Positions 49,027 through 57,882 of a DNA stretch of 64,000 nucleotides are shown here, in pieces. The stretch's first letter is position 1. Every line of letters begins with the position of its first letter. A model generated the notes under the pieces. That model was not told where the DNA came from and did no database searches. It was given only the letters and a program-made list of their open reading frames with translations. The DNA is from Limibacillus sp. (GTDB taxonomy: Bacteria > Pseudomonadota > Alphaproteobacteria > Kiloniellales > CECT-8803), in NCBI GenBank assembly GCA_037379885.1, contig JARRJC010000008.1, positions 1-64,000 on the forward strand, read 5' to 3'. The translations under genes were made by a program, and so were the position numbers.

Positions 49027-50568
49027 TTATGCCGCCAGCGTAGCGGAGGCGCCTACGGTCTCTTTTTCGGGGACCTTGGCGCCACGGGTGCTTCGCTCAC
49101 CCGCATCCTCAGAAAGGATGACGTCGTGCAGAAGGCTGATGGCCTTCTCGTAGTCCGACTCGCTGAGCACGAACTGCAGGTCGACCCAACGGCTCGGGCA
49201 GATGCTGGCGAGCGGCTCGATGCCGCCCTTGTCCAGCGCCGAGAGGGCCTTGCTGAAGAGCGGCGCGCTCTTCAGCTTCGCCCCGATGATCGACACGATG
49301 GCGACCTTGCGCGTGCGCAACTCGGCCTCCGGGCGTTCCTCCTGGATCGCCGTCATGGCCCTGCGCACCTGCTTCAAGGGCGCCTGCACGTAGTGGGTCA
49401 CGGAGTTGGCGTTGATCGACTTCGTGACGGTGGGAATGTTGAAGCGTGACAGCGCGCGGATAACCGGCTCCTCGCTGCCGGGTTCGCCGACGTGGTCCTG
49501 GTCGAAGACCTCCAGTTCCACGGCCGAGGCGAGACCCGTGACGATCTCCGGACCCGCTTGCTCGGGCTCCCAGCCATCGAGGATGGCGGTGCCGGGGTGC
49601 TCGGGCTCGAAGGTGTTGACCACGCGCAGCGGGATGCCCTTCTGGCGCAGCGCCTTGGCCGCGCGCGGGTGGATCGCCTCCATGCCCATGTTGGAAAGCT
49701 GGTCGGCCACGTCGTAGTTGGTCTTGCCGATGGGGCGCACCTTGTCTTCGCCCACGATTTTCGGGTCGCCGGAGGAGAGGTGGTACTCCTTGTGGATCAC
49801 GGCCTCGCGCGCATCGGTCAGGTAGGCGATGCGCGAGAAGGTGATCTCGGAATAACCTCGACCGTAGCGGCGCACCATGCCGTCCGGCGCCTGACTGTAG
49901 CCGGTGGCGACCGGCAGTTCGCGGCTCAGGTCCTTGCCCTCGAACGCGGCTTCGATGCGCTCGTCGAGCGAGCGGGACTGTTTGTCGCGCCAGCCGGAAA
50001 GGTCGATCAGCGTGGCCTTGACGCCCTTCTTGCGCAGCAGCAGCACGGTGTTGTGCGCCGAGTGGATTTCACCCAGAGAGCTCAACATCTCGCGCACGGT
50101 GTTGAGGTGCTCCTGGAGCTTGAAGTGGCCGTAGTTGCACAGACGGTGCAGGTCCACCAGACAGGAGCGGGTGCCCTCGATACGCTCGCGGATGAAGCTG
50201 TCGGCGGCGTTGAGGTCGGCGTCTTCATCGAAGATCTCGCGGTTGCGCGCGTACATCTTCTCGGCGACCTCGTTGAGCGCGTCGCCCCAGGCCCAATCCG
50301 ATTCCGACCCTGCGTAGAGCTGGTAGACGCCCGGTTCGTGGGTCTTCTTGTTCTCGAGCAGCAGGTCGGTGAATCCGCTGTAGGCGGAGACCACGAATAT
50401 GCGGTTGTAGAGTTCCTCATCGGGCGCGCCGACGCGGAAGATGTTGTTCAAGACGGCATCGGTGTCGGCCATGGAGGTTCCGCCGATCTTATGGACGGAG
50501 TGTTCCGCGGCCTCGCGGGGGGAGCGCTGTTGCGAAGAACGCTCCTGTTGATTGCTTTCTTCAGACAT
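49027..50568 (-). CDS. ask: Aspartate kinase of the ectoine cluster
   Basis: The 513-residue protein is an aspartate kinase. The start of the kinase domain is HSVHKIGGTSMADTDAVLNN, with ADSFIRERIEGTR and EITFSRIAYLTDAREAVIHK further on, and ACT-type regulatory repeats in the last third (VAIVSIIGAKLKSAPLFSKA). It makes aspartyl phosphate, the first step toward aspartate semialdehyde. Being fused to ectABC as the last gene marks it as the Ask_Ect type, thought to escape normal feedback and supply precursor during salt stress. Confidence 0.93.
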   Translation of the reverse strand: MSEESNQQERSSQQRSPREAAEHSVHKIGGTSMADTDAVLNNIFRVGAPDEELYNRIFVVSAYSGFTDLLLENKKTHEPGVYQLYAGSESDWAWGDALNEVAEKMYARNREIFDEDADLNAADSFIRERIEGTRSCLVDLHRLCNYGHFKLQEHLNTVREMLSSLGEIHSAHNTVLLLRKKGVKATLIDLSGWRDKQSRSLDERIEAAFEGKDLSRELPVATGYSQAPDGMVRRYGRGYSEITFSRIAYLTDAREAVIHKEYHLSSGDPKIVGEDKVRPIGKTNYDVADQLSNMGMEAIHPRAAKALRQKGIPLRVVNTFEPEHPGTAILDGWEPEQAGPEIVTGLASAVELEVFDQDHVGEPGSEEPVIRALSRFNIPTVTKSINANSVTHYVQAPLKQVRRAMTAIQEERPEAELRTRKVAIVSIIGAKLKSAPLFSKALSALDKGGIEPLASICPSRWVDLQFVLSESDYEKAISLLHDVILSEDAGERSTRGAKVPEKETVGASATLAA

Positions 50569-50667
50569 GACGGTTCTTGTTCCTCGTGTTTCTTGATCTG
50601 GACCAGCCGGTCGGAGGAGTCGCCGGGACCGGGGAAGCCCGGCCGGCGGTCTCCGGTCGGTTGGGGC

Positions 50668-51069
50668 TTAGCCCTCGACCAGAGCGTCCTCGTTCAGCTT
50701 GTAGGCGCCATCCTCGTCGTGCACCTCGCGGCCGTTAAGCGGCGGGTTGAAGACGCAGGCGAGCTTCAAGTCCTTGGAGGCACGCAGCAGGTGCTGGTCG
50801 TGCTTGTCCAGGATGTAGACCGTGCCCGGGGTGATCGGATAGACCTTCCCGTCGGAGGTGGTCTCGATCTCTCCCTCGCCTTCCATGCAATAGACGGTCT
50901 CCAGATGGTTCTTGTACCAAATGGGCGTCTCGGTTCCGGCGTAGATGGTGGTGATGTGGAAGGAGAACCCCATCTTGTCGTCGGCCAGCGAGAGCCTCGT
51001 CGACTCCCAAGTCTTGGTGACGACGCGGCGGTTGGTTTTTTCACAGTCCTGCAAAGTGCGGACAATCAT
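50668..51069 (-). CDS. ectC: EctC, L-ectoine synthase
   Basis: The 133-residue protein is a cupin that closes the ring of N-acetyl-diaminobutyrate to ectoine. [20 protein letters not shown] and [20 protein letters not shown] are the two cupin motifs, with the iron-binding Glu, Tyr and His. It follows ectB by 69 bases and precedes ask. No ectD hydroxylase gene follows, so hydroxyectoine synthesis is not shown here. Confidence 0.97.
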   Translation of the reverse strand: MIVRTLQDCEKTNRRVVTKTWESTRLSLADDKMGFSFHITTIYAGTETPIWYKNHLETVYCMEGEGEIETTSDGKVYPITPGTVYILDKHDQHLLRASKDLKLACVFNPPLNGREVHDEDGAYKLNEDALVEG

Positions 51070-51138
51070 TTTAATCGGCTCCTTTCGGGTCCGGTGTGAA
51101 TTCAGGTTTTCTGGCGTTTATTGGGTCTCGGCGCCGTT

Positions 51139-52434
51139 TCACTCGGCGGCCACGACCGTGGGGGCCGCGCCCAGCACGTCGGCGAAGGCGGCCTCCAGAA
51201 TATCGAAGCCCTGTTGCAGGTCCTCTTCCGGGGTGGTGAGGGCCGCAAGGCACTTCACGACCTCGTCCTCGGGACCGCTGGTCTCGATGATCAGGCCACG
51301 CTCGAAGGCGGCGGCGCAGATCTTCCCGGCCGTCTCGCCGGAGGTGAGCGCGATGCCCTGCATCATGCCGCGGCCGCGCAGTTCCCGCGTGACCCGCGGA
51401 TAGGCTTCGGCCAGCGCTTCGAAACGGCGGCGGATCAGCTCGCCCTTGTGGCGCACGCGCCAGGCGAGGCTGTCGTCCGCCCAGAACTTCTCCAGCGCGA
51501 CCTTGGCGGTCACGAAGGCATGGTTGTTGCCGCGGAAGGTCCCGTTGTGCTCACCCGGGCTCCAGACGTCCAGGTCACGGCGGATCAGGGTCACCGCCAT
51601 GGGCAGACCCATGCCGGAGAGCGACTTGGAGAGCGTCACGATGTCCGGCTGAATGGCGGCCGGCTCAAAGGAGAAGAAGGTGCCGGTGCGCCCGCAGCCC
51701 GCCTGAATGTCATCGACGATCAGCAGCATGTCGTGCTTGCGGCAGGTCTCCTCCAGGCGTTTCAGCCACTCGAAGCTGGCGGCGTTGAGGCCGCCCTCGC
51801 CCTGCACGCACTCGACGATCACGGCGGCCGGCAGGGTGACGCCCGAAGAGGCGTCGCTCAAGACGCGGTCCAAGTAGGCGACCGTGTCCACGCCCTCGCC
51901 CATGTAGCCGTCGAAGGGCAGGGTGGGGGAATGCTCGAGCGGCACGCCGGCGGCGCCGCGGTGATGTTCGTTGCCGGTCACGGCGAGCGCGCCCAGCGTC
52001 ACGCCGTGGAAGCCGTTGGTGAAGGAGATGACGCCTTCGCGGCCCTTGATGCGGCGGGCCAGCTTCAGCGCGGCCTCGACGCAGTTGGCGCCGGTCGGGC
52101 CGGTGAACTGCACCACGTGGTCCATGCCGCGCGGCTCCAGGATCAAGCGCTCGAAGCTTTCCAGGAACTCGGCCTTGGCCTTGGTGTGCATGTCCAGACC
52201 CTGGGTGATTCCGCCGGACTGGATGTAGCTCGCCAGCGCGGCGGCCATGTCAGGGTCGTTATGGCCGTAGTTGAGGCTGCCCGCGCCGCAGAGGAAGTCG
52301 AGATAGCGCTCGCCCTCGGCGTTGGTCAGCCAGGCGCCTTCAGCCGTCTCGAAGGTCGTGGGGAAGGAGCGCGCGTAGCTCATGACCTTGGACTCGCGGC
52401 GTTCGAAAACGGTGGGAGTGTTATCGTTAGACAT
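51139..52434 (-). CDS. ectB: EctB, diaminobutyrate-2-oxoglutarate transaminase
   Basis: The 431-residue protein is a class III PLP aminotransferase. It starts TVFERRESKVMSYARSFPTT as in EctB. The PLP Lys is in VTLSKSLSGMGLPMAVTL near residue 268, after the conserved Asp in LLIVDDIQAGCGRTG. It converts aspartate semialdehyde to diaminobutyrate in the cytoplasm. It lies between ectA and ectC in the standard order. Confidence 0.97.
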   Translation of the reverse strand: MSNDNTPTVFERRESKVMSYARSFPTTFETAEGAWLTNAEGERYLDFLCGAGSLNYGHNDPDMAAALASYIQSGGITQGLDMHTKAKAEFLESFERLILEPRGMDHVVQFTGPTGANCVEAALKLARRIKGREGVISFTNGFHGVTLGALAVTGNEHHRGAAGVPLEHSPTLPFDGYMGEGVDTVAYLDRVLSDASSGVTLPAAVIVECVQGEGGLNAASFEWLKRLEETCRKHDMLLIVDDIQAGCGRTGTFFSFEPAAIQPDIVTLSKSLSGMGLPMAVTLIRRDLDVWSPGEHNGTFRGNNHAFVTAKVALEKFWADDSLAWRVRHKGELIRRRFEALAEAYPRVTRELRGRGMMQGIALTSGETAGKICAAAFERGLIIETSGPEDEVVKCLAALTTPEEDLQQGFDILEAAFADVLGAAPTVVAAE

Positions 52435-52562
52435 GACGGTAGTCTCCTTGGTGTCTCAATGCGAAGGTGTGTAGGAGGCGGCCCGCCCCGCTCACTGCCG
52501 GGCAGGCGCCAACTCTCGTTCGTTTCTTGGTGATTATCGGTAGCGGCTGATCTCGGTTCGGA

Positions 52563-53162
52563 TCAGGCAGCCGTCCTTAACGGCTCGATACCCTCGGCGG
52601 GCGGGAAGTCCGCCACGGCCTGCGGGTCGAAGGGGCCGATCTGCCAGAGCACTTCGCTCGGCGCGTCCCCATCGAAATGCTTCTCCTCGTCGAACAGGAC
52701 CCGATTCTTGACGTCGGCTTCCAGCCTGTCGGCGAGCGCGGAGAACAATCCCTGGGAGGGCTTGTTCGAACGCGTGATGGTGGTGTGCAGCGAGGTGACC
52801 TCGTTGCAGACCGGGCGGCGCAGCAGATCCAGGATCATATGCTGGGCCAGACTGCGGCCGCGCGCCTTCTTGTCGACGGCGACCTGCCAGATGAACAGCG
52901 TGTCGTCCTGCTTGGGCAGGAGATAGCCGGAGACGAATCCGACGATCTCGCCATCCATCTCGGCCACCACGCAGGTGTCGTTGAAGTGAGAGCATTGCAA
53001 AAGGTTGCAGTAGACGGAGTTCTCGTCCAGCGGCTTGCAGCGCTCGATAAGCTCATTGACGGCGGTGCCGTCGTCCGCGCGCGGGGCGCGGAGAATGATG
53101 GGCTCTTCCTCGTTGGCGAAGTCGGAAGAACGCCCGGTGACGATGTCGGCCTGGAGTTTCAT
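52563..53162 (-). CDS. ectA: EctA, diaminobutyrate acetyltransferase
   Basis: The 199-residue protein is a GNAT acetyltransferase. LRAPRADDGTAVNELIERCK begins the fold, DENSVYCNLLQCSHF is the EctA signature, and WQVAVDKKARGRSLAQHMI is the acetyl-CoA loop. It acetylates diaminobutyrate. It is the first gene of ectABC-ask. A good sigma-70-like promoter lies upstream at 53209-53237. No ectR (MarR-type) regulator is beside it. Confidence 0.96.
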   Translation of the reverse strand: MKLQADIVTGRSSDFANEEEPIILRAPRADDGTAVNELIERCKPLDENSVYCNLLQCSHFNDTCVVAEMDGEIVGFVSGYLLPKQDDTLFIWQVAVDKKARGRSLAQHMILDLLRRPVCNEVTSLHTTITRSNKPSQGLFSALADRLEADVKNRVLFDEEKHFDGDAPSEVLWQIGPFDPQAVADFPPAEGIEPLRTAA

Positions 53163-53208
53163 GCTTTCCCGATTTGGTTAATTACGTTCCGGTCGGCTCG
53201 CAGGAGGG

Positions 53209-53237
53209 AATGTAGTGGAAGCGACCTCAAATATCAA
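53209..53237 (-). promoter_or_regulatory. Predicted sigma-70-type promoter of ectABC-ask
   Basis: On the reverse strand, TTGATA (53237-53232) and TACATT (53214-53209) are separated by exactly 17 bases, giving 5/6 and 4/6 consensus matches. It lies 47 bases before the ectA start. The 361-base gap 53163-53523 otherwise holds only a palindrome near 53300 and no coding sequence. Confidence 0.6.
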
Positions 53238-53297
53238 GGATGCGTCATAAAAAGCGCTGTAAGTCCCGGAAAACTGCGGTTCTCAGAGCGACATTTT

Positions 53298-53313
53298 TGT
53301 CGAATCGACGACA
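53298..53313. promoter_or_regulatory. 16-bp palindrome TGTCG-N6-CGACA upstream of crtD
   Basis: The sequence TGTCGAATCGACGACA has perfect 5-base arms and the same 6-base spacing as CRP-type sites, but different half-sites. It lies in the gap between ectA and crtD, about 210 bases before crtD and 136 before ectA. It is not the TGT-N12-ACA type seen elsewhere in this region. Confidence 0.4.
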
Positions 53314-53523
53314 GCCTTGAGGGGCGCGTTCATAACAATTCCTCTGAGGAAACATTTATTAATCAACGCTTTAGCGTTCGTCTCCTCCTTGAGCCCCTGG
53401 GTTCGAGCCTCCTCTACGTGGGCCTTCGCGCCGCGATGTCAAACGAAGTCTCCTCAGAAAAGCCGTTCAGGCGCTCCAAAGGAGGCTGACCCGCCCGGTG
53501 AAAGCTGTGCTAGCGTTCGGCCC

Positions 53524-55017
53524 ATGGCGGAGGAGCGCGATTCGGTCATCGTCGTCGGGGCGGGTATGGGCGGTCTGAGCGCCGCCGCCGATCTTGCGCG
53601 GCGGGGCGCGAAGGTGACGCTGCTCGAACGCATGGCCTATCCGGGCGGCAAGCTGCGTCAGGTCGAGGCCCGAGGCCTGGGCGTCGACGCCGGTCCCACC
53701 GTCTTCACCATGCGCTGGATCTTCGAGGGACTCTTCGAGGACTGCGGCCAGCGCCTCTCCGACGCCTTATCCCTGGAGCCCATGAGCCTGCTCGCCCGCC
53801 ATGCCTGGCGGGCAGGCGGACGCCTCGACCTCTTCGCCGAGGAGGACCGCTCCGCCGAGGCCATCGCCGCCTTTGCGGGCGCGAAGGAGGCGGCGGGCTA
53901 CCGGGCCTTCTGCGCCAGGGCGCGGGAGGTCTATCTGACGCTGCGAGACAGCTATATCGCCGCACAGCGCCCCTCTCCCTTGGACCTGACGCTGCGGGTG
54001 GGCGCCCATCGCCTGGGCGCACTCTGGCGTCTGCGGCCATTCGACAGGCTGATGCCCGCGCTGGGCGCGTATTTCGAGGACCCGCGTCTGCGCCAGCTCT
54101 TCGGGCGCTACGCCACCTATTGCGGCTCTTCGCCCTATCTGGCACCGGCCACGCTGATGCTGGTGGCGCACGTCGAGCAGGATGGGGTCTGGCGGGTCGA
54201 AGGCGGCATCCGCAAGGTCGCCGAGGCGCTCGCGGCCTTGGCCGTGAGTCAGGGCGCGGAACTCCGGTACGGGGCGTCGGTCGAACGCCTTCTGGTCGAA
54301 GGCGGTCGGGTGACGGGCGTTGAGCTGGCGGGCGGGGAGCGTCTGATAGCGGGCTCCGTGGTCTTCAACGGGGATGTCTCAGCGCTGGGCCAGGGCTTGC
54401 TGGGGGAGGAGCTGCGGCGGGCCGCGCCGGTGACGCCGCCGCCCGCGCGCTCCCTCTCCGCCGTGACTTGGTGCCTCAACACCAAGACCCGCGGCTTTCC
54501 GCTGGCCCATCACAACGTCTTCTTCGCCGAGGACTACGAGCGGGAGTTCGCGGAAATCTTCCAGCGCCGGGGCATTACCGACGCGCCGACGGTCTACCTC
54601 TGCGCCCAGGACCGCGGGGAGGGGCTGGCCGATCCCGGGGACGCGCCCGAACGCCTGCTTCTTCTGATCAACGCGCCCGCCGACGGTGACAGCGCGCCAA
54701 TGGACGAGGCTCTGATGGCGGAGCTATGGGGGCGCACGGAACGCTTGCTTTCCCGCTGCGGCCTGGAGCTTGAGGGAGGCCCTGAGAGCGGCGTGGCCAC
54801 GGGACCGGCGGGCTTCGATGCGCTTTTCCCCGGCACCGGCGGCGCGCTCTACGGGCGCGCCAATCACGGAGCCTTCGGATCCTTCCAGCGCCTGGGCGCG
54901 GCCTCTCGCCTGCCGGGTCTTTACCTGGCGGGCGGATCGGTTCATCCGGGTCCCGGCATCCCCATGGCGGCGATGTCCGGGCGCCTCGCCGCCGCGCGCA
55001 TTTTCGAGGGGGCCTAG
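53524..55017 (+). CDS. crtD: CrtD-like carotenoid 3,4-desaturase
   Basis: The 497-residue protein is an FAD-dependent carotenoid desaturase. The dinucleotide motif is IVVGAGMGGLSAAADLARRG (about residues 9-28), followed by YPGGKLRQVEARGLGVDAGP. The C-terminal FAD segment is GLYLAGGSVHPGPGIPMAAM. Sequence character is closer to CrtD (methoxyneurosporene or hydroxycarotenoid desaturase) than to CrtI: FDAGP-type motif VDAGPTVFTM and TWCLNTKTRGFPLAHHNVFF. It is followed 84 bases later by a CrtI-like gene. CrtD acts in spirilloxanthin/spheroidene synthesis, in keeping with a purple bacterium. Confidence 0.85.
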   Translation: MAEERDSVIVVGAGMGGLSAAADLARRGAKVTLLERMAYPGGKLRQVEARGLGVDAGPTVFTMRWIFEGLFEDCGQRLSDALSLEPMSLLARHAWRAGGRLDLFAEEDRSAEAIAAFAGAKEAAGYRAFCARAREVYLTLRDSYIAAQRPSPLDLTLRVGAHRLGALWRLRPFDRLMPALGAYFEDPRLRQLFGRYATYCGSSPYLAPATLMLVAHVEQDGVWRVEGGIRKVAEALAALAVSQGAELRYGASVERLLVEGGRVTGVELAGGERLIAGSVVFNGDVSALGQGLLGEELRRAAPVTPPPARSLSAVTWCLNTKTRGFPLAHHNVFFAEDYEREFAEIFQRRGITDAPTVYLCAQDRGEGLADPGDAPERLLLLINAPADGDSAPMDEALMAELWGRTERLLSRCGLELEGGPESGVATGPAGFDALFPGTGGALYGRANHGAFGSFQRLGAASRLPGLYLAGGSVHPGPGIPMAAMSGRLAAARIFEGA

Positions 55018-55101
55018 AGCGCTGATTTTTGGACGCGGGCCCTGGTGAATGCTGCTAGGCTTGCGGGCAACAGGCAGGTGGCCGGAGGAAACAAGCAAGG
55101 A

Positions 55102-56652
55102 ATGCCCGACAGCCAGACCGAAGAGACCCCCAAGGCGGAGACCGGCGGGGGAGGAGCCCGCGCCATCGTGATCGGCGCAGGCTTCGGCGGTTTGGCCGCC
55201 GCCGTGCGCCTGGGCGCGCGGGGCTACCGCGTGACGCTGCTGGAGAAGCTGGATGCGCCGGGCGGGCGGGCCTACACCTTTCGCCAGGATGGCTTCACCT
55301 TTGACGCCGGGCCTACCATCATCACGGCCCCCTACCTCTTCGAGGACCTCTGGGCGCTCTGCGGCAAGAAGCTCGCCGACCATGTCGAGCTGCGCGCCAT
55401 CGACCCCTTCTACAAGATCCGCTTCGACGACGGCATGGTGTTCAACTACAGCGGCAGCCAGGAGGCCATGCGGGCCGAGGTCGCCCGCTTCGCGCCCGAG
55501 GACGTCGCCGGGTTCGACCGCTTCATGGAGGTCAGCCGGGACATCTACGAGGTCGCCTTCGAGGAACTGGCCGACGTTCCCTTCCACAGCCTGGGCTTCA
55601 CGCTGAAGTCCACGCCCGACCTGATCCGCCTGGGTGGGCACCGTTCGGTCTATTCCACGGTCTGCAAGTACTTCACCAATCCGCACTTGAGAGTGGTCTT
55701 TTCCTTCCATCCGCTCTTGATCGGCGGCAACCCGCTTTCGGCGACGGCCTACTACTGCCTGATCGCCCATCTGGAGCGAAAGCACGGCGTGCATTTCGCA
55801 CTGGGCGGCACCGGCGCGCTGGTCAGGGGCCTCTGCGATCTGATCGAGGGGCAGGGCGGGCGGCTGCGATACGACTGCGAGGTGGAGCAGATCCTGTCCG
55901 AGGGCGGTCGCGCAACCGGTGTCCGGCTCAAGGGCGGAGAGACCCTGTCGGCCGATATCGTGGTGTCCAACGCCGACAGCGCCTGGACCTATCAGAAGCT
56001 CCTTTCCGAGCGGCCGCGCAAGCGCTGGAGCGACCGCAAGCTGGAGAGGCGGGATTTCTCCATGAGCCTCTTCGTCTGGTACTTCGGGACCAAGCGCCGC
56101 TACGAGGATGTCTATCACCACACCATGGTGCTGGGGCCGCGCTACGAGGAACTGCTGCGCGACATCTTCCAGCGCAAACGGCTGGCCGAGGACTTCTCGC
56201 TTTATCTGCACCGCCCAAGCGCCAGCGACCCCTCTTTGGCGCCCGAGGGCTGCGACGCCTTCTATGTATTGGCGCCCGTTCCCCATCTCGGCGCCGGGGT
56301 GGATTGGCGCGAGCGGGCGGAACCCTATCGCCAGGCGATCGAGAAGCGCCTGGAGGAGACGCTGCTGCCGGGGCTCTCCAAGGAGATCGTGACCTCGCGG
56401 CTGCTGACCCCGCTCGACTTTCAGGACCGGCTGCTCTCGGTCAAGGGTGCGGCCTTCGCGATTGAGCCCAAGCTCTTTCAGTCGGCCTGGTTCCGGCCGC
56501 ACAACCGTTCGGAGGAGCTGGAGAACCTGTTCCTGGTCGGCGCCGGGACCCATCCGGGCGCGGGCGTTCCGGGGGTGCTGTCCTCTGCGCGCATCCTCGA
56601 TGAGGTGGCGCCCGACCCGGCAGTTTTCTTGGCGCCTGGAGCCCATCGGTAA
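55102..56652 (+). CDS. crtI: CrtI, phytoene desaturase
   Basis: The 516-residue protein is a CrtI-type FAD desaturase. IVIGAGFGGLAAAVRLGARG binds FAD, then LDAPGGRAYTFRQDGFTFDA. FVWYFGTKRRYEDVYHHTMV and the C-terminal LFLVGAGTHPGAGVPGVLSS are standard for bacterial CrtI. It converts phytoene to neurosporene or lycopene at the membrane. The start at 55102 is taken because GGAGG lies upstream and preceding codons are not conserved. crtB is not within the window next to it. Confidence 0.95.
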   Translation: MPDSQTEETPKAETGGGGARAIVIGAGFGGLAAAVRLGARGYRVTLLEKLDAPGGRAYTFRQDGFTFDAGPTIITAPYLFEDLWALCGKKLADHVELRAIDPFYKIRFDDGMVFNYSGSQEAMRAEVARFAPEDVAGFDRFMEVSRDIYEVAFEELADVPFHSLGFTLKSTPDLIRLGGHRSVYSTVCKYFTNPHLRVVFSFHPLLIGGNPLSATAYYCLIAHLERKHGVHFALGGTGALVRGLCDLIEGQGGRLRYDCEVEQILSEGGRATGVRLKGGETLSADIVVSNADSAWTYQKLLSERPRKRWSDRKLERRDFSMSLFVWYFGTKRRYEDVYHHTMVLGPRYEELLRDIFQRKRLAEDFSLYLHRPSASDPSLAPEGCDAFYVLAPVPHLGAGVDWRERAEPYRQAIEKRLEETLLPGLSKEIVTSRLLTPLDFQDRLLSVKGAAFAIEPKLFQSAWFRPHNRSEELENLFLVGAGTHPGAGVPGVLSSARILDEVAPDPAVFLAPGAHR

Positions 56653-56735
56653 AGCTTTTTAACATTGAGAAATCCGAAGACCGGGATACCGTTCTGTCCG
56701 ATAATGGACGGATCGACGAGTAGGGAGAGACGAAA

Positions 56736-57011
56736 ATGCGGATGTTTGTAATCGAGAGGGACCTCCCGGCGGTCGGCAGCATGGAGCATCATGAGCTTCG
56801 CGAGGCCGCGCAGAAGTCCAATGAAGCGCTGAAGCAACTGGCCCCGAGGGTGCAGTGGCAGCACTCCTATGTCGCGGGCGACAAGACCTTCTGCGTCTAT
56901 CTGGCCGAGGATGAAGGCGCGATCCAAGAGCACGCCGAACTCTCGGGCTTTCCGGCCACAAAGGTGACCGAGATCAAGCGCATGATAGACCCCACCACGG
57001 CCAAGAGCTGA
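56736..57011 (+). CDS. DUF4242-family protein
   Basis: The 91-residue protein matches DUF4242: MFVIERDLPAVGSMEHHELR at the start and YVAGDKTFCVYLAEDEGAIQ in the middle, ending with a helix. A Streptomyces relative (SCO4226) binds nickel. The function here is unknown. It lies 83 bases after crtI and has its own GGGAGAGACG ribosome site. Confidence 0.85.
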   Translation: MRMFVIERDLPAVGSMEHHELREAAQKSNEALKQLAPRVQWQHSYVAGDKTFCVYLAEDEGAIQEHAELSGFPATKVTEIKRMIDPTTAKS

Positions 57012-57035
57012 GGCGGATTCTTTCAGTCGTCGAGG

Positions 57036-57803
57036 TCAGGAGGCGGGCGACGCCGGGCCGGCGGAGCCGGCGGCGCGCGCCCTGCGCGGGCGGGCGACCT
57101 GTCGGCGGTGATAGATGATCAGGGTCAGGCCGACGATCAGCGGCACCGACCAGAGCGCGGGCGTGAGCGCCGCTTCCGGCAGGAAGCGCACGGCCCCGAA
57201 GGCGAAGAAGGCGGTGTAGACCGAAATGCCCGCGCCGACCAGCGCCTTGATGTGTTCCAGAAGCCAGTCCTTCGCCCCCGGCTTCTGCTTCAGCAGGAAC
57301 CAGAGGTTGGTTCCCACCGTCGCGAAGCCGACCAGCGAAATGGCCATCATCAGCGGTTGCCCGATCAGGTAACCCTGATAGAGGCAGTTGACCGAGGCCA
57401 GGGTCAGGACTCCCTGCAGGGCCATGTTCTTCCATTCGCGGTTGGCGGCGTGGTTCAGCTTGTTGCGGATCGCCAGCCAGCCGTACCAGGCGAGGTTGAT
57501 GGTGAGGATCGCCAGATAGAGCATCATCCAGCCGAAGATGCCGCGGATGGTCACGGCGTCGCCGAAATCCGGATGGGCCATCAGATGCGGATGGGTTTCC
57601 ACCGGGGCCAGGATGGTCGTGATCGAGATCAGGATCGCGAGGCTTCCCGTGGCCAGCATGGAATAGGTGAAGACCTTGCCGCCCAGGCGGTGCGCCTGTG
57701 CGCCCTTCTTGCCCAGCACCGGAACCCAGAAAGCCAAGAGGCCGACCGACCCGGTGATGATGTGGCCGGTGACGAAGAGATGGAATGCCGCCTCGAAAGT
57801 CAT
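57036..57803 (-). CDS. DUF2306-like integral membrane protein
   Basis: The 255-residue protein has about seven predicted membrane helices. FHLFVTGHIITGSVGLLAFW and GKKGAQAHRLGGKVFTYSML near the N-terminus contain paired His residues in a H-x8 to H-x2-G layout seen in DUF2306-type proteins, which could bind heme or metal. The ATG at 57803 is preferred to a TTG at 57821. It is divergent from the P450 gene through a promoter with a TGT-N12-ACA palindrome, so it may be under photosynthesis-type control. Function unknown. Confidence 0.6.
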   Translation of the reverse strand: MTFEAAFHLFVTGHIITGSVGLLAFWVPVLGKKGAQAHRLGGKVFTYSMLATGSLAILISITTILAPVETHPHLMAHPDFGDAVTIRGIFGWMMLYLAILTINLAWYGWLAIRNKLNHAANREWKNMALQGVLTLASVNCLYQGYLIGQPLMMAISLVGFATVGTNLWFLLKQKPGAKDWLLEHIKALVGAGISVYTAFFAFGAVRFLPEAALTPALWSVPLIVGLTLIIYHRRQVARPRRARAAGSAGPASPAS

Positions 57804-57824
57804 GGCCTTACTATCAGGCAAAAG

Positions 57825-57842
57825 TGTAAAGATGTATAGACA
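57825..57842. promoter_or_regulatory. PpsR/CrtJ-type palindrome TGT-N12-ACA (P450 promoter)
   Basis: The site reads TGT-AAAGATGTATAG-ACA and extends to GTGT/ACAC. It lies in the 79-base gap between the P450 gene and the divergent membrane-protein gene. It matches the operator pattern of the PpsR/CrtJ repressor of photosynthesis genes. Confidence 0.65.
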
Positions 57843-57882
57843 CCTGCCGCCGTCATCTTCGCCAATGGACCGCCCTTAAGCC

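Noticed and set aside
56695-56712. TGTCC...GGACG upstream of the DUF4242 gene as a PpsR site
   Set aside because: The right arm lacks ACA and the spacing is not 12 bases.
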